This document shows, piece by piece, positions 21,389-34,295 of a stretch of 64,000 nt of DNA. The DNA comes from Hyaloscypha bicolor E (Eukaryota; Ascomycota; Leotiomycetes; Helotiales; Hyaloscyphaceae): NCBI RefSeq assembly GCF_002865645.1, contig NW_020194518.1:1301463-1365462 (forward strand), given 5' to 3'. Numbering within the stretch: the stretch's first letter is position 1; every line of letters starts with the position of its first letter. The notes below the pieces were generated by a model. It saw only the letters and a list, made by a program, of their open reading frames with translations, was not told where the DNA came from and searched no databases. The position numbers and the translations under genes are program-made.

Positions 21389-24300
21389 CTAAGCAAATCC
21401 AAACCCCTTGGAATTCTCCAACGCCATCGCCAGCTTCTCCCGTAACACCTCCTTGCCCGAGTACTCCGGCAGCAAAAGGATCCCATAGCAAGTATAACTA
21501 GTCGGCAAATGCCCATCATCGACCCCATTCCTCTGTATCGTGAACGATAGATTCCGCATCCCGCCAACTGGTATCCTGTCACTTGCCGTCACGAACTCGA
21601 GTAACTTCCTCTTCTGCTCGATATCGTATCTCTTCACTATGCTCCAAAAATCGCGGATTGTCTTGTGGGTAGCTTCCCCGCCCCACCCGACATACCGTGT
21701 CACACGCCGCAATTCGGAGACGTCGATTTCTTGAATGCCCTCAACGACCGACTGGAGGGTTTCGGGGTCGAAGAGAGAGATGGAGCGGCGATCAATGCAA
21801 GCGAAGAAACCTTTCTTGAAGGCCTCAAATTGTGGGCGGATAGAGATGTCAGTTAACCAGCGGATATAGTCGCTCACATAACCGTTCCTGTTCTCGTTCG
21901 TGACAAGTGGTGCGTCTTCAGGGTTTGTCGAGCTGTGTATATCGGCGAACTGGGGCCACTGTGATACTTTGCCCATTTCACGACTTACGAGCGTACCGAA
22001 TTGCTCAACGCTAAATTCGTACGTTCGGGCGAAGACGTCTTCTACCAGGCCATCTTTCTCGTCCCATTCGAATAGCGAGGTCAAGCCGTTCGCAAGATCC
22101 GGCCACCCATCGGAGATATGATGCAACTCTGTAACCTCTTCGTCAAGTAGTTTTCGGTATAGTGCCTTGGGGAAAGTGACGGGCAAGTTGAGGCCATTGT
22201 ACACAGCCAATGAAACGATCATTCCGATGAGCTCGAACTTCCATAAGGGTTCTGGAGATCCTGGCTGGAACCAAGCCATCTTAGTTCTGCTGTCGATCGT
22301 AAATGAACCATAGTCAGGATCAAGGGCCTCCGCAATGGCAAGTCGGAAGAACTCTTGCTGCACACCACCAGAATCCAAGCCCTCTTCTCCGCCATCCTCC
22401 CCAAGACGAATCTTCAGAGGCCGCATCAACTCGCGTTCTTCACGCCTCCAAATTGAATTGAAGGTATCTACGAGAACATGATCTCGGCGAATCTCAAGGA
22501 CTGTGAACCTCGAAGCGGCGGTTCGAAGGCGCTCGTAGAGTCTATCTCGCCGATGTTTATCAGGCATTAAGCTGCCAGACCCCTCTGCTATTGTGTGATA
22601 GATCAAACGACTTGTAGCTTGTGCTGCTTCGAAGGATTGGTTCATACGTGAGTAGTTGATTGCCCGGAAATAAGTGACCAACGTCGAGGGGTTGAACAAG
22701 TACGGATAGTCGAGCAGGTGAACGTTGCGTTTGTTTTGGTTGAAGGAGAGCCATTCTACGGGCATCTCGACGGGATCCAAGCGCTCAGCAAAGTACTCTG
22801 TACGGAAATGTATGTCACCAAGAAGAAGTGATTTTCGATTTTTGTCTGATCATGTTAGCGGCGTTCCTGTACTGGCATAACTAGCTTACATATGGCAGCC
22901 ATAGTGGCTAAGGCGCCGCCGAATGGCCCATCACTAGGCACTTCTGCGGCGCCTTCCCATTCCTGGAGCATAACTGTCCTCGTCCAATCAAGAATTAAAG
23001 TCGGCACTCTCTTCTCGTGAAGGTCCCTTTCATCATCTGGAAAATTGATGATTGGGGGAGTGCCTAAGTCGAGAAACTTCAAAGTCCCTAGGACAGTCTC
23101 CAAAACATCCGGCTGTGGTTTCTCATCCTTTCGAATATCAGTTTGGAGGTTAAGTAGTTCCGTGAATCGTCGTCTCGTTGATATTGCTGCAAAGAGTCGA
23201 CGTGCAAGTCTAACCGTAAGGTCATTCGTGAACGCATCTTCATACTGGAGGCACAATGTTGCCGGCTCGAGGGAAGACGCTTCTCTGCCACGCATAGCTA
23301 ACCCGTAGGATCGAATGCGAGACATATTTGCCAACTGCCGGGCATCAGAGACGAGTGGTGCAGCCGCAACCAAGGCGTGAAGACAGATATTTATTGCTTG
23401 AGCTGCCTCATGATTCGATAGCGCCTTTTGGGACGAGACTTCCTGGGACTGGAACTCTTTGGCCCACTCATATGTTGCCTCCAGTTTATGAGGTGGCTTG
23501 AAAAGTGTTCCAGCTAAATTCCATAGAGAGTCGAAGACTAGCGATGGAGCGACTCTGGTCATTCTGAGCATGAGATACCATATCGTCTGAGTGTCGAATA
23601 ATCTTCCTTTATCATCGCTGAAAGACCTCAGGAGGGACTCAGGTCTGCTGAGTACATCAAAGAAGCTCTGTTCGATGAAAGATCGCCACTGCTGCTTGAC
23701 TGACGATAGGTATGGAAAAGAGTTTTGTATTGATATAGTTCGGGATAGAGGAACTGATTCGTTTCGCTGTCTCTTGAGGGTTTCGTCAAGTCCTTCGGGG
23801 TGTAGAAAGTGTTTCTCAAAGGTACCGTCAGATTGCAGTATGTCGCACAGTAGTTCAATGTTCTCTATCGACAAGTAGGATAGAGACTGAGGTAGCGAGA
23901 CCTGTCTTTCGGGTGCAAGTTGGGAAAATCGAGTTTCCTTTGGAACGCTCTGGGGTTTATTACGTATTGCTTGGACATCATGAGAGGCTTCGGATTCATC
24001 GTCCTTCAACGAAGGTGATTCCGATTCCAAAATCCTGGCTGGTGGTAGAAATTTAAGCTCGTGCAGTGCAGGACCTGTGTCCACCATTTGCATTTTTGGG
24101 CTCGTGATCAGAGTTTTTGACATCTTGCATCTGGGCATCGAGTTACCATGAGAAGACAGCGTTGGGTTGACATCAGCCATAGGTTCAGATGTCATTTTAT
24201 TAACAAGACTTTTTGGAACTGGCTCCAGAGGATCGCTTTTTGTCCGAAGACTTGAGGGACGCTTCGAGTGAGAACCTTGATTCGACCCTCTTGGGGTCCG

Positions 24301-25463
24301 TTTTTCCTCTGCTCGAGAATCCGGTCTAGTGTTAGTCGAGGTTGGCAGTTCTGACGGGGATGTATATGAGATTTCAGGAGAGGAAGAAGAATGCTGGGCA
24401 ATTTCCTCTTGTGAATGTTCGATGGTTGTCTCCGGTGCATGGAGAGAATGATTCCCAGACTCCACAGATATTTTCGTTCTCCTTGAATCATCCATTGGGA
24501 CATCCTGAGCCGGCGCGGACTCTTTTACAGTCGAATTTTTGCCCTTCTCCACACATGTTTTTGTTTCCTTTGAACCATCCATCAGGACAACATCAGCTGG
24601 TGACTCTTCCTCCAACATTGCGTTTTTGTCCTCGGATCTGGCCAGTAGGTCAAGATTCCTCGGAGTGAGCCATTCAAGCATTTTGAATGCCACCGTTCCA
24701 AACACGTTCTGGACAAAGGATCTATGATCTGTTGGAGTAGGCTCCTCTAGCGAAGTCAAGTCGGGCCAAGCTCTCCTGCTGATCGCGTCTCCCATCGACG
24801 ATTTTCGGCTGGACGGCTTATCTTTCCTGTCAGATTCCTTCGCATCATTATCGTCTTCCTCTATTTTCTGGCCAGTTTCAATACTCCGCCTCCGGCTTCT
24901 CGAGTCCTGCGGCCGAACAGGTGTAGTTCTCAAATCACCCGGGACGTCCTTCGATTTTAAAGGTCTTTTGCCCTCGGGGACCGGTCGTGGAGCGCTAGAA
25001 TTGTGGCAGAGGCCTTGCTCGGGATTGTCCTGGCTTGCCATGTATATGGCCAACGTACGGGCACTCGTGGCGTTATATCTTCGGACTGGGGCTGCGCCAG
25101 CAAGCCGCTTTCGACAGGAGAAGCATGTTGCTGTATTACAGGTCTTCGATTGGCAACCGTATCTGATCTGGAGGATGTATCTACGTGCCGTCAGCATGAA
25201 TTGCAAGTGAAACATCCAAAGGCTGCAGATGGAGATGTCTAGGCAAACCTCTCAACTAATATCTGGAAGTGGTGTCGCCGACTGGCTCTATGTATGGCAT
25301 AAACTCGTTTTGGGTCATCAATATCAATCGCAAACTTCTTCAACTCAGGCGGGGCATCGTCCGGAAGTCGTGGAAAGGAGGCTGCAGCCCAGAGGCTTGC
25401 ATACATCTCGGCATCACTGACAGGATCGCGGTCATCGTGGACTCTATACGTATCTCGAGTCAT
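21389..25463 (-). CDS. HECT-type E3 ubiquitin ligase, HUL4-like
   Basis: Exons 25463-25249, 25180-22890 and 22845-21389 (introns 68 and 44 bp) give 1320 residues. An N-terminal AZUL-like zinc finger spans the first junction (HRASRRHHFQILVERYILQIRYGC, with CNTATCFSCRKR and CxxC spacing). A long disordered Ser/Pro/Lys-rich region follows, then a helical middle. The HECT domain occupies about the last 350 residues (RPLKIRLGEDGGEEGLDSGGVQQEFF..., then YGSF...WF.PGSPEPLWKFELIGMIVSLAVYNG). The thioester Cys lies in PTSYTCYGILLLPEY, about residue 1288. It ends in the usual hydrophobic GFGFA tail. Yeast Hul4 is a nuclear ligase linked to quality control; the role here is inferred from that family. 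The ATG at 25463 is the first in frame after a stop, though an upstream exon cannot be excluded. Confidence 0.9.
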
Positions 25464-26023
25464 GACATTGGCAGCGAAGCTAGAGCCTTGGGGATGCGTG
25501 GCGCCTCGGATAGGTCGTCATGTGCAGGTAGATGGTGAAGGCAGAAAGTGATGTTTGTAAATTATGTTGCACCGACACAGGAGAGATCGGTTGACCTTCG
25601 AATGGCCCTGCTATGCCTTGTCGCGGTCCGGACGCGGCTGAGATCCTGAAGAGTGACAAACGCTTGCCTTCTTTGCGACTAGCGCGTCAATTGCCACTGT
25701 GACGTTGTGGTTGGCAATTCCAAACCCCCACCAAGCAAAGAAAAAGCCGAAGGCGAAATCTCGAAATCAAGTTGACTCAACACTAGATCGACCTGCCGTC
25801 CACATTCTCTCCACCGACTCTCCCACGGTGCTTCCCTTTACGAAAGCATACTATTCTCCGTTGGATCCGAGATTCTAGTTGCCTCCAAGATTGAATTATT
25901 CATCCAGCGAGGGGTCATTTCAGTCCAAGAGCCGGCTTCCTCTTCCGCTTGCAAAGTTCTTTATTTGCGGTCAAACTTCAACACCACGACCTGCCTCAAC
26001 AAAGCGACCCCTCCTAAAACAGC
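25464..26023. promoter_or_regulatory. Divergent promoter region of the HECT ligase and REI1-like genes
   Basis: 560 bp lie between two divergently transcribed start codons. No CDS is evident. Upstream of the REI1-like gene there are pyrimidine stretches typical of highly expressed fungal genes. Shared regulation is an inference from the head-to-head arrangement. Confidence 0.5.
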
Positions 26024-27776
26024 ATGGCATCGATATCTGCCAGCAGGATCCCTGCCTCTGGTCTTGGAGCAGCACAAGACACCACTTCGACACATCCATA
26101 TACATGCAATACCTGTCAAGTTGCCTTCAGGAACAGTGAATTGCAAAGAGGGCACATGCGGAGTGACTGGCAGTACGTTTCATCCAAGGCTTCATGCATG
26201 TTTTCAGACTAATAGACAATAGCCGATACAATCTGAAGCGTCGTGTTACCTCTCTCCCTCCGATCTCGTCCGAAGTCTTCACAGAAAAAGTCCTCCAAGC
26301 TCAAGCCTCATCAACTGCCGCAGCGACCAAAGCCGCCTTCGAAAAGACCTGCGCCGCCTGTGTCCGAACATACTTCAGTGAAAATGCCTACCAAAACCAT
26401 CTCGGAAGTCAGAAACACAAGGCGAACACTGCGAATGCCGGGGACCGGAATGAAGATGATGAAACCGACTCCGTGATGAGCTCAACCTTTTCACTAGGCG
26501 AGCCTACATCCTCAAAGCCAGAGGAGATTGATTCCGAAGCCGAGGAGGAGTTCAGCGAGGTAGTGGAGGCTCTGAAGAAGGCAAACTTGAAGGAAATTCC
26601 AAATGCGACCCGCCGGCCGTCACGACCACACCATTCCACCGATGCTGAAGACGATAAGGATTCTGAAGCCACAGCTTCATCGGTGACAGCTCGAGATAAT
26701 GATACGCCCATGGAAATTTCGGTCAAGCGGTGTCTCTTCTGCAACTTCGAGTCTCCCTCGATTGAGCTGAATGCCGCTCATATGGAACGCATTCATGGCA
26801 TGTTCATCCCGGAGAGAGCTTACCTGGTTAATCTTGAGGGCTTGATTGGCGCATTATTTGAGAAAATTCATCACTTCCACGAATGCTTGTATTGTGGCAA
26901 GCTCAAGCCTACCATATTCGGCCTCCAGACTCACATGAGAGACAAGGGCCACTGTAAGATTCCGTTCGACACAGAGGATGAGCAGCTTGAGATCGGGGAA
27001 TTTTACGATTTTACAAGCACATATTCAGATGCTGAGGATGAGTCCGATTCCGAGGATTCACTGCCGGGCAAGAAGCAGCGTGGTGGGGCGAAGTTAGGAG
27101 CTAAGCATCCTTCGACCACAGATGAGGAGGGCGATGAGGAGGTGGAAGATGGAGATGGCTGGGAGACAGATAGTTCGGCATCATCGTTGGATTCAGCAGA
27201 TCTCACAGCAGTTCCTCTCGACCAAAGAACTCACCGATATGAGAAGCTTGACCAACATCCTCACCACTCACATTCAGATCCTCGACCTCACCGGAACAAG
27301 GATGGCTTTCACTCACACGCACACAAGCACGCTAATGCGGTATTCTATTCTGATTATGAGTTGCATCTTCCCTCTGGACGGGTCGCTGGCCATCGATCCT
27401 TGAACAAGTACTACAGACAGAACCTACACAATCATCCATCTCCCGCTGAGAGAGAGGAGCGACTGGCAATCGAGGCCGCTGAAAGTTCCGATTCAGATGT
27501 TGAAGGCCAGCAGCTTTCCCGTCGCGATAATGGAGAACGCGGTAGAGCTCTCACGAACCGTGCAAACTTGGGAATGGTTGGTGTTACGGCTGAAAAGAGA
27601 AAAGAGGTCCAAGCCGCAGAAAAGAGATCCAGGAAAGTAGAACAGCGTGAGCAACGGAAGAAGCAGTGGTACAACAACAAGCAGAGCAATATGCAAAAGC
27701 ACTTCCGGGTAAGTTCTCCTCACTCCGTTCCACAAGGACAATGGCTAATATTTTTCAGGATCCTTTGCTCCAGTGA
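26024..27776 (+). CDS. REI1/REH1-like zinc-finger protein of 60S ribosome maturation
   Basis: Exons 26024-26172, 26223-27708 and 27759-27776 (two 50-bp introns) give 550 residues. Four C2H2-type fingers are visible. The first is YTCNTCQVAFRN...HMRSDWHRYNLKRRV, whose second half is only complete after splicing. The others are CAACVRTYFSENAYQNHLGSQKH, CLFCNFESPS...HMERIHGMF and CLYCGKLK...LQTHMRDKGHCKI. The protein ends in the family's basic tail NMQKHFRDPLLQ, the last six residues being a separate mini-exon. Yeast Rei1 and Reh1 act in the cytoplasm in the last steps of pre-60S maturation and factor recycling. The middle has an acidic EDGDGWETDSSASS linker. A confident family match. Confidence 0.93.
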
Positions 27777-28439
27777 TCTGGAAATGAGAACTTGATGTCT
27801 TTTGCAATTTTGCCTTTTATTACAGCGTTGCGAGCGAAGTTTTTCCATGTAAGCCTATAGGCTGGTCTTGCATTGCATGGTTTGGGAGTTTAGAAACATT
27901 CGATGGCGTAAAGGTTCTGGTATCCCGTGAATCGAAAACAAGGTCCAAAAATAACTCCGCATACATCCAAGTCATAATTGCCGCCTCGTGATAATTGAAC
28001 CAAGATGCAGATCTGGCTGCGTTTGGACAACGGCATTGCACGTAGTTTTTATCCAACTATCCTCAGTCAATTGCGGTTTGAATTATAAAATGTGAACAGT
28101 TTGAAGAGTTACTTGCGCCACAATCTCTCGTCTCGTCCCGCGTTGTGTTCAGGAGTGCAAAGTATGATTTGCCTCTAGCAGGGATGCTGTAAATTTGGCG
28201 CGTCCTTACGAGTTATCCCTGGCCGCAAGCGAAATAATAATCCCAATCTGGGGAGCAATGAATGAAAGCTGCAGACCCCTTGAATTGGTCTGACCGTGAG
28301 CTGGCCGACTCCCCCAAAATTCCCCTCCTTTCCAGAGTATATCCGTGGTGCCTTCCTCGATCCCATTCTCCTCTCGACTTCCTCCGTACAGCTTATCCGC
28401 CAATGCGATAATACACCTCGCGTAGTGCAAGCTGCAACC
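27777..28439. other. Intergenic stretch
   Basis: Contains the 3' untranslated region of the REI1-like gene and the promoter of the next gene. No additional gene seen. Confidence 0.5.
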
Positions 28440-30353
28440 ATGACCGAACAAATGGGTACCCCTGGATCGACCGCCGATGTATCTGCAAATGGCAGCAAGA
28501 GCAGTGCTCCCAAGGACAAGGCGTGTCCGTTCTGCCACCAGCAATTCACGTCTTCCTCCCTCGGACGTCATCTCGACCTCTACATAAAGGAGAAGAACCC
28601 CAAGCCGGCGGACGGGCTCCACGATGTTGTCGAGATCAGGAAAATAAGGGGGGGTATCACAAGGAGACAACCTAGGAATTCGACATCGAGGAGAGAGGAT
28701 TCTACACCGGCGGCTACGCCTGGGGCGCAGGAAAGGAGGAGTCCTCGTCCCGAGTCTGATGGGCAAGGGAACAGATCGCCGAGTTTGCGGCGGGATGATA
28801 ATGGAGTTATTGACAGCGTCAATTTCAGGGGGAAGCCAAGCATGTTCATAAATAAGGGGACCTGGGAATCGACGGGGGTCATGAACAATATACCGGTTCC
28901 CCGGAGCAGTGATTCTCGAAGTTGGGATGGAGAAGACCGAGATGGTGGCAGAAGAGCAGAAGCCAGGAGCCGGTCTGTTAGCAAGCAGATGTTGGCCAAG
29001 ACAACATTTGAACAGAAGCAGAAGATGATTGATGCGCTGGACAATGCGAAAGCAGCTGAGTTGGCATTGCGAGAGTTGTTGGGATCTATCAGAGCCGCCA
29101 AGTAAGTTCTCCTGACTATTTCCAACATGACAGCTTCTAACAAGTAAAGGCAACGAATTGAAGGCCCCTCAATATTCGACTACGACCCTCTCTCGCTCGA
29201 CTTTCCGGCCCTTACACTTCACTGCCTGCCCCCACCACCAACCTTATTCCAATCCACCCCCGTCCCAAACTCAACTTCCTGGTCCATCCTGCCCCCAGAT
29301 GAACGCCAATACCAAGCCCTGCGTGCCCACTTCGCCTCAGAATTCAACCGCTGGCGTGTCTCTTGCCAAATAGCCACCACCGTCCCACGAGATGACCTTT
29401 CTTACCCACCACCCGCCTCCCTCTTCGGCCTCAATTTCGACGACCCCTCCGAGCAGGCTCAACGCGCCATAGCCTCGTCCACCGAGCTTGAAGCTAAAGT
29501 TTCCGAGCACGTACACAGCGTGTTCGCACACTGGACCTCTCTGGGTCCCTCGAAACGCTCCGAGATCTGGACTCTGGAGCTCGCCCGCAGCGTGGGCAGA
29601 AAATCAGAAGAAAATCAAAAGATAAAGAGGGAAAAGGAGTTTGCCATCCAGGAGATAGAGCATCTGAAATCTCAGGTAGATGAGCTGAGCAGGTTGCAAC
29701 ATCCAAGGGAGTTCAAGATCATGCCTCCGAGCACGGTGCCCATTGACGGGGATTTCATGGCGCACCTCGCGCAGGTGGGCATAACAGCTCCAAGCATCGG
29801 CTTCAGCCCCATGGATCGCTCTGTCCATTTGGACACCGCAATCGAGAGGGCGATAGGGAGATGGAAAGTCGTCGTTCGGGAGACAAGAGGCGGTGGAGGA
29901 ATGGCTGGACAGAGGAGCCTGAGTGGCGATTCAACTGCTTCGGCTTCCCTCCATCCTCCACTCTCACTTCCATCAGCGAAGAGCATATCCACACCAATCT
30001 CTCCCGGGAATAATGCCAGCACAGTCGAAACGCCAACGATAAACATGAGCATGGACCAACCGGAACGAACAAACTCTACGCTCACGGATAACACGATGGA
30101 TGCGGACGCCATGGGCAGTGATGCAGATGCAGACGCTGATGCGGATATGGAGGAAGACGATTCTTTCGTCGAGATGAGCGATGCGCCGCAGTCGCAACTA
30201 CCTGCAACGAACTTTAGGCTTGCTAATGGGAATACGAACTCGGGAGCGAATGGTAATGGAGGGAGTGGGAATGGCAGTGGGAGTGGACAGCAAGCAAGCA
30301 GGATGAATGGGATGGGAGAGGTGGTACAAGGGTATGTGAGGATTGGTGCTTAA
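28440..30353 (+). CDS. Conserved fungal protein with N-terminal zinc finger
   Basis: Exons 28440-29101 and 29150-30353 (48-bp intron, frame kept at RAAKQRIEGPS) give 621 residues. An N-terminal CPFCHQQFTSSSLGRHLDLY motif resembles a single C2H2/UBZ-like finger, followed by PKPADGLHDVVEIRKIRGGITRRQPR, a segment I associate with a conserved but unnamed fungal family. The middle holds a helical segment (FEQKQKMIDALDNAKAAELALREL) and a likely coiled coil (SEENQKIKREKEFAIQEIEHLKSQVDEL). The C-terminus is disordered, with a run of DADADAD and a Gly/Asn/Ser-rich tail. No enzyme motif. Function unknown; the nuclear or nucleic-acid link is only a guess from the finger. Confidence 0.75.
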
Positions 30354-32253
30354 CGTTGTGGAGAGAATAGTCCAGTGTACGATTTAGATATGAGTTCACG
30401 TTTCTTGGTGCTCTCAAAGCATTAGGTGGTATGAAGGGAATATGTTGCCACTGCTTATGTCTGGGTATAGATGTACAGAGCGAATGTATAATAGACATGG
30501 GGGGTAGGTCGTGGGCTCAGGAATCAAAATATCATCATACCATACATCTATCTCCTTTCCCCCGCTCCCAACCGTTCCTTCTTTACCCCAAAAATAACCC
30601 CAAAGCTTTGTACAAGTGAGTTTGTTTTTCAAGCATCCCGAACAAAAGGCATGAAAACTTCCAATCGCAAATCGTTGACTTCGTCTTTCCAATCCATTTC
30701 GATCGAACCCCTACCTCCAAAATCCCGCACGCGGGATTGGATTCCTTCAATCCGAGCTGGGCACCGAGTCTGGCCCCGAGGTCTGCCGTACTTACCTCTT
30801 GAAACAGACAGGATTCAGTCCCTTTCCGTCGTTCACACGGTACCGTAACACCGTTACACATGTTATGCTGAGCGGCAAACCCAGCCGTCCCGTCCCGTCC
30901 CATCTCGTCTTGTCTTTCCAGATCTTTCCATTCTCGGAATATATATTTTGGAAAGATTAACATTGTGTAGGGATACCACGCGGCAGTGGTTTGACAACTT
31001 TCACTTCGAACGCTGGGGGCTTGATGTGTGGTTTTGTGTTTGGTTGTTTTTGGCCATGCTTTTGGGCGTTAGCGATATTAAGGGGTTACGCATGAGGTTA
31101 TGCTATGGGTGGTGTTTGTATAGCACCGCTTTTGGCGAGCGAGGCGTGATGCATTGGCTCTTACTCGTTGAGGGGAAGTAGGATGTGATGTGACGTTTGT
31201 TAGAAGTTCTATTTGTAGATCAGGGTTGTTTTGTAGCTCTTTGGGACGCCTTGCGGTGGACAAGAAAAGGGACAGTGAATTCTCGATGGCCTAAGTTAAG
31301 TTTGATTATTTCCGGTGCCTCTATTCGAAAATTATAGTAGGATTAACAGCGTCCATGATCTGATACTTTACAGCATCTTAGGACAGGAGATTCCGAAAGC
31401 AGGAGCCCTCCGATCTAACACCCACCACTTTGAAAGATTGGTGCCTTTACACTTCACAGCCGAGAGGGAAGATCCGAACGAAGATTTTGAGGACGAAGGC
31501 GTGGAGAATTGGCCTTGCTGGTTTCATTTGCGAAGGGACTGGTGTAGTTGTGTGATAGATAACAACATAGGGGTTCTTAAGGCTATTCCGTTCCACGGCT
31601 GCCCTCACCTCTGCACCAAATTCGATTTCTCGATTCAAGCCTCTCGGATTCAGACACATCTTTACGCATGGTTTTTGCCAGTACAGAATTCTATTTGTCT
31701 CTTGCTACTCTCATCCACTCCCAACGAATGAACGAACAACCTCTTGATACGTAGAAAATGCAGCTTCATACACGCAACCATTGCACGGCGGCGAGTTTGT
31801 ACGGGTTTCCGGATCCCAAAGCTGATTGAACAAGATCTCCAGGTGGTCTAGTGTGCAATTATGATTTCTTATTCCATTCAAATGCTGCTGAGATATACCG
31901 TACGCCATTCGCTCCTTGTTTACCCCCCAGCTCCATCAATGAACGACTTTCCTTGCCAATGCTCAGACCCAGCCGAGTTCTTCTCCATTTGTACTTTCTC
32001 CTAGCACAGCAGCGCATTACGTATTTCCTTCCACTTCCGCCGTTCCCCCCTATCTCCTTTTCCTCGCTTCCCCTCCTCCTTTCAATCTCCCCAGCTTTCC
32101 TCGCCCTTTCCCTCTTCCACAAACCCCTCTTGTCTTGGCGCCACTCCCCCGTCGCATAGCCAAATATCCACAGTCAAACCGGGTATCATAGAAACTCCCA
32201 ACATATGCACTATACGTATATAAACCAAGAAGAAATCGGTCCCGAGACAGCAC
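30354..32253. other. Intergenic stretch
   Basis: No supported gene in 1.9 kb. An open + frame at 31315-31731 (138 codons) has no family features and is probably chance. The right part is pyrimidine-rich (31900-32150). Confidence 0.5.
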
Positions 32254-34295
32254 TCAGATCTCCTGGATGTTAACAACCTCACCATACGCATCGAAACCGA
32301 GTCTCTTCTTCGCGAGCGAGGCCTTTACGGGGTTGGGCGAGTTGAAGATCTCGTCAAGTTCTTCGAGCTATTTGGATATCAGCCTCCTTTCTATATTCCA
32401 GAGAACGAAGAGATGGGATGAAGGGGGAGAAGGGGAGGGGAGAAAGTGGAAGGGGAGGGGAGAAAGTGGAAGGGGAGGGGAGAAAGTGGAAGGGGAGGGG
32501 AAAGTGGCTCACCGTCCGATTCTTCGTCTCCGGGATCCAGAAAAAGATAACGATGGATTGGATCCCGCACCAGATGGTGAAGATAATGTACGTTCGCCAT
32601 CCAATCTTATCCATTGAAACGGGCCATGCGAATTGATTTAGCATGCCAGCTGTTCGAGTCGTTAGCAATTTCTTTGGGTCAAGTGTTTGGAGTGATGAGG
32701 GGGTCCTACCAGCAGCAACAGCCATACCCGAGAACCCCATTCCCTTCGCCCTCATCTCGAACGACAGAACCTCAACTGGATACAGTGCCTGCAAGGGCGT
32801 AAACCCAATCGAGTACACGGCCCCAAAGATGAAGATGAACACCAAGCACACCACACCTGCGACGGAATTCGTTCCTATGGGAGCATCCGCGGCGGCGACG
32901 GGATCGGACGGGATCGACATCGTGTAGATGGCCGTCGAGACTGTCATTGCGAGCCAGACAAAACAGCACCCGACGTTTGAGAAGAGGAGGAGCGGGCGTC
33001 GTCCGATGCGGTCCACGAGATTGGCGCCGAGAAGTGCCCAGCAGAATTGCTGGCAGTTGTTGATGAGGATTACGTTTGCTTGGCCGATCTTGCCGGTGAT
33101 CCCGATGGTGGCTAGGACTTTGCTCATGAAGTATGATAATACGGCTGCGAAGTTGTTAGACAAGGGGTGACGTTATGTGGGATGGATTTACCATTGCCAG
33201 CCCACTGCCCGAAAATGCTGATGGCGACGTTGCAGAAAAGTCGATAGCAAGTAGATCTGTTCTTGAACAGCGCCCGATAATCCCACCATCGCTTGTCTGC
33301 TCCGTCCATCTCAAGCAACTCTTCGTATTCATTCAATTGCAGCTTCACCCATTCGCTGTCCGGATTTCCGTCACCGTGGTACTTGGTGAGCATGTCCTTC
33401 GACTGCTCTTGCTTGTTGTTAACGTACATCCATCTTGGGGATTCGGGGAGGAAGTATGCGGCGCCAAAGATGATGCAGGCAAACATCAATTGGATCCAGA
33501 TGATCAGTTGCCATCCCTCATTCCCAGAGTAATTTGCACCGCCTCTTGCTACGCCGCTTGCGATGATAGATCCAGTGAACCTAAATGATCAGTTCGTCGA
33601 TTCTCGAATTGGTGATGTGAGCCACTCACCAGAAACAATTAAATATGGCGGTCACAATACCACGGTAAGCTGGATGTGAAACCTCGACCACATACATCGG
33701 GCCCGCGGCCGACGCGATGTTCACACCAAATCCAAGCAAGAAACGGCCTCCCATGAACTGCTTCACTCCTTCCTTTTGAGTCGCAACGCCCTGAATAATC
33801 GTTCCAACAATAATGAGGAGACATCCCAGCCACATGCCAAATCGGCGTCCAAACGTATCTGCTGAAGGCCCCACGAACGGTAACGATACGACACCACCAA
33901 TCTGGTACATCGACGTTACAATCCCGGCCCAAATACCCGCATTCTCTCCTTGATAGAACTCCAGGAAGGCAGGATTCGCCAGCAGGTTGTTGATTAATGA
34001 GCCATCGTAACCGTTCATCGTCGCACAGAAGAATCCGATAAAGCATGCGCAGTACAGTTGGAGCGTCGACCAGGTCCATGGCCGCGGCGGCTCTCTAATC
34101 ATCGCTTCGTTGAAGGCTTCATTTCCGTTGATGATCCTGACTTCGACTTCTTCGTGTTTCTGTCAAGCCAACTTGTTAGAATTCAACCTCCTGCCGCGAG
34201 CAGCCTCGGATCCTTACATCGTCCCCGCCTTGCCCTGTCGCATACTCCACCAAATCATGGCCGCCATCATACTTGTCGGTATGAGGAGTCCTCAT
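32254..34295 (-). CDS. MFS sugar transporter
   Basis: Six exons (34295-34218, 34159-33630, 33580-33192, 33144-32710, 32649-32513, 32367-32254) give 560 residues with about 12 membrane helices. Sugar-porter motifs are present: GYDGSL in helix 1, the DTFGRR loop between helices 2 and 3, the LPESPRWMY loop after helix 6, DRIGRRPLL in the 8-9 loop, and IPETKNRTLEELDEIF after helix 12, the last one formed by splicing. The family moves hexoses, disaccharides or related polyols across the plasma membrane by proton symport. The substrate cannot be read from sequence, though the C-terminal GFDAYGEV tail resembles the lactose/hexose permease-type group. The last intron (32368-32512, 145 bp) is swollen by a 20-bp minisatellite. 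Confidence 0.92.
32431..32507. repeat. 20-bp minisatellite inside an intron
   Basis: Nearly four copies of AGAAAGTGGAAGGGGAGGGG, G-rich on the + strand. They lie wholly within the last intron of the sugar transporter. Confidence 0.92.

Noticed and set aside
31315..31731. 138-codon + frame
   Set aside because: No recognisable motif, ordinary intergenic composition, and no splice extension.
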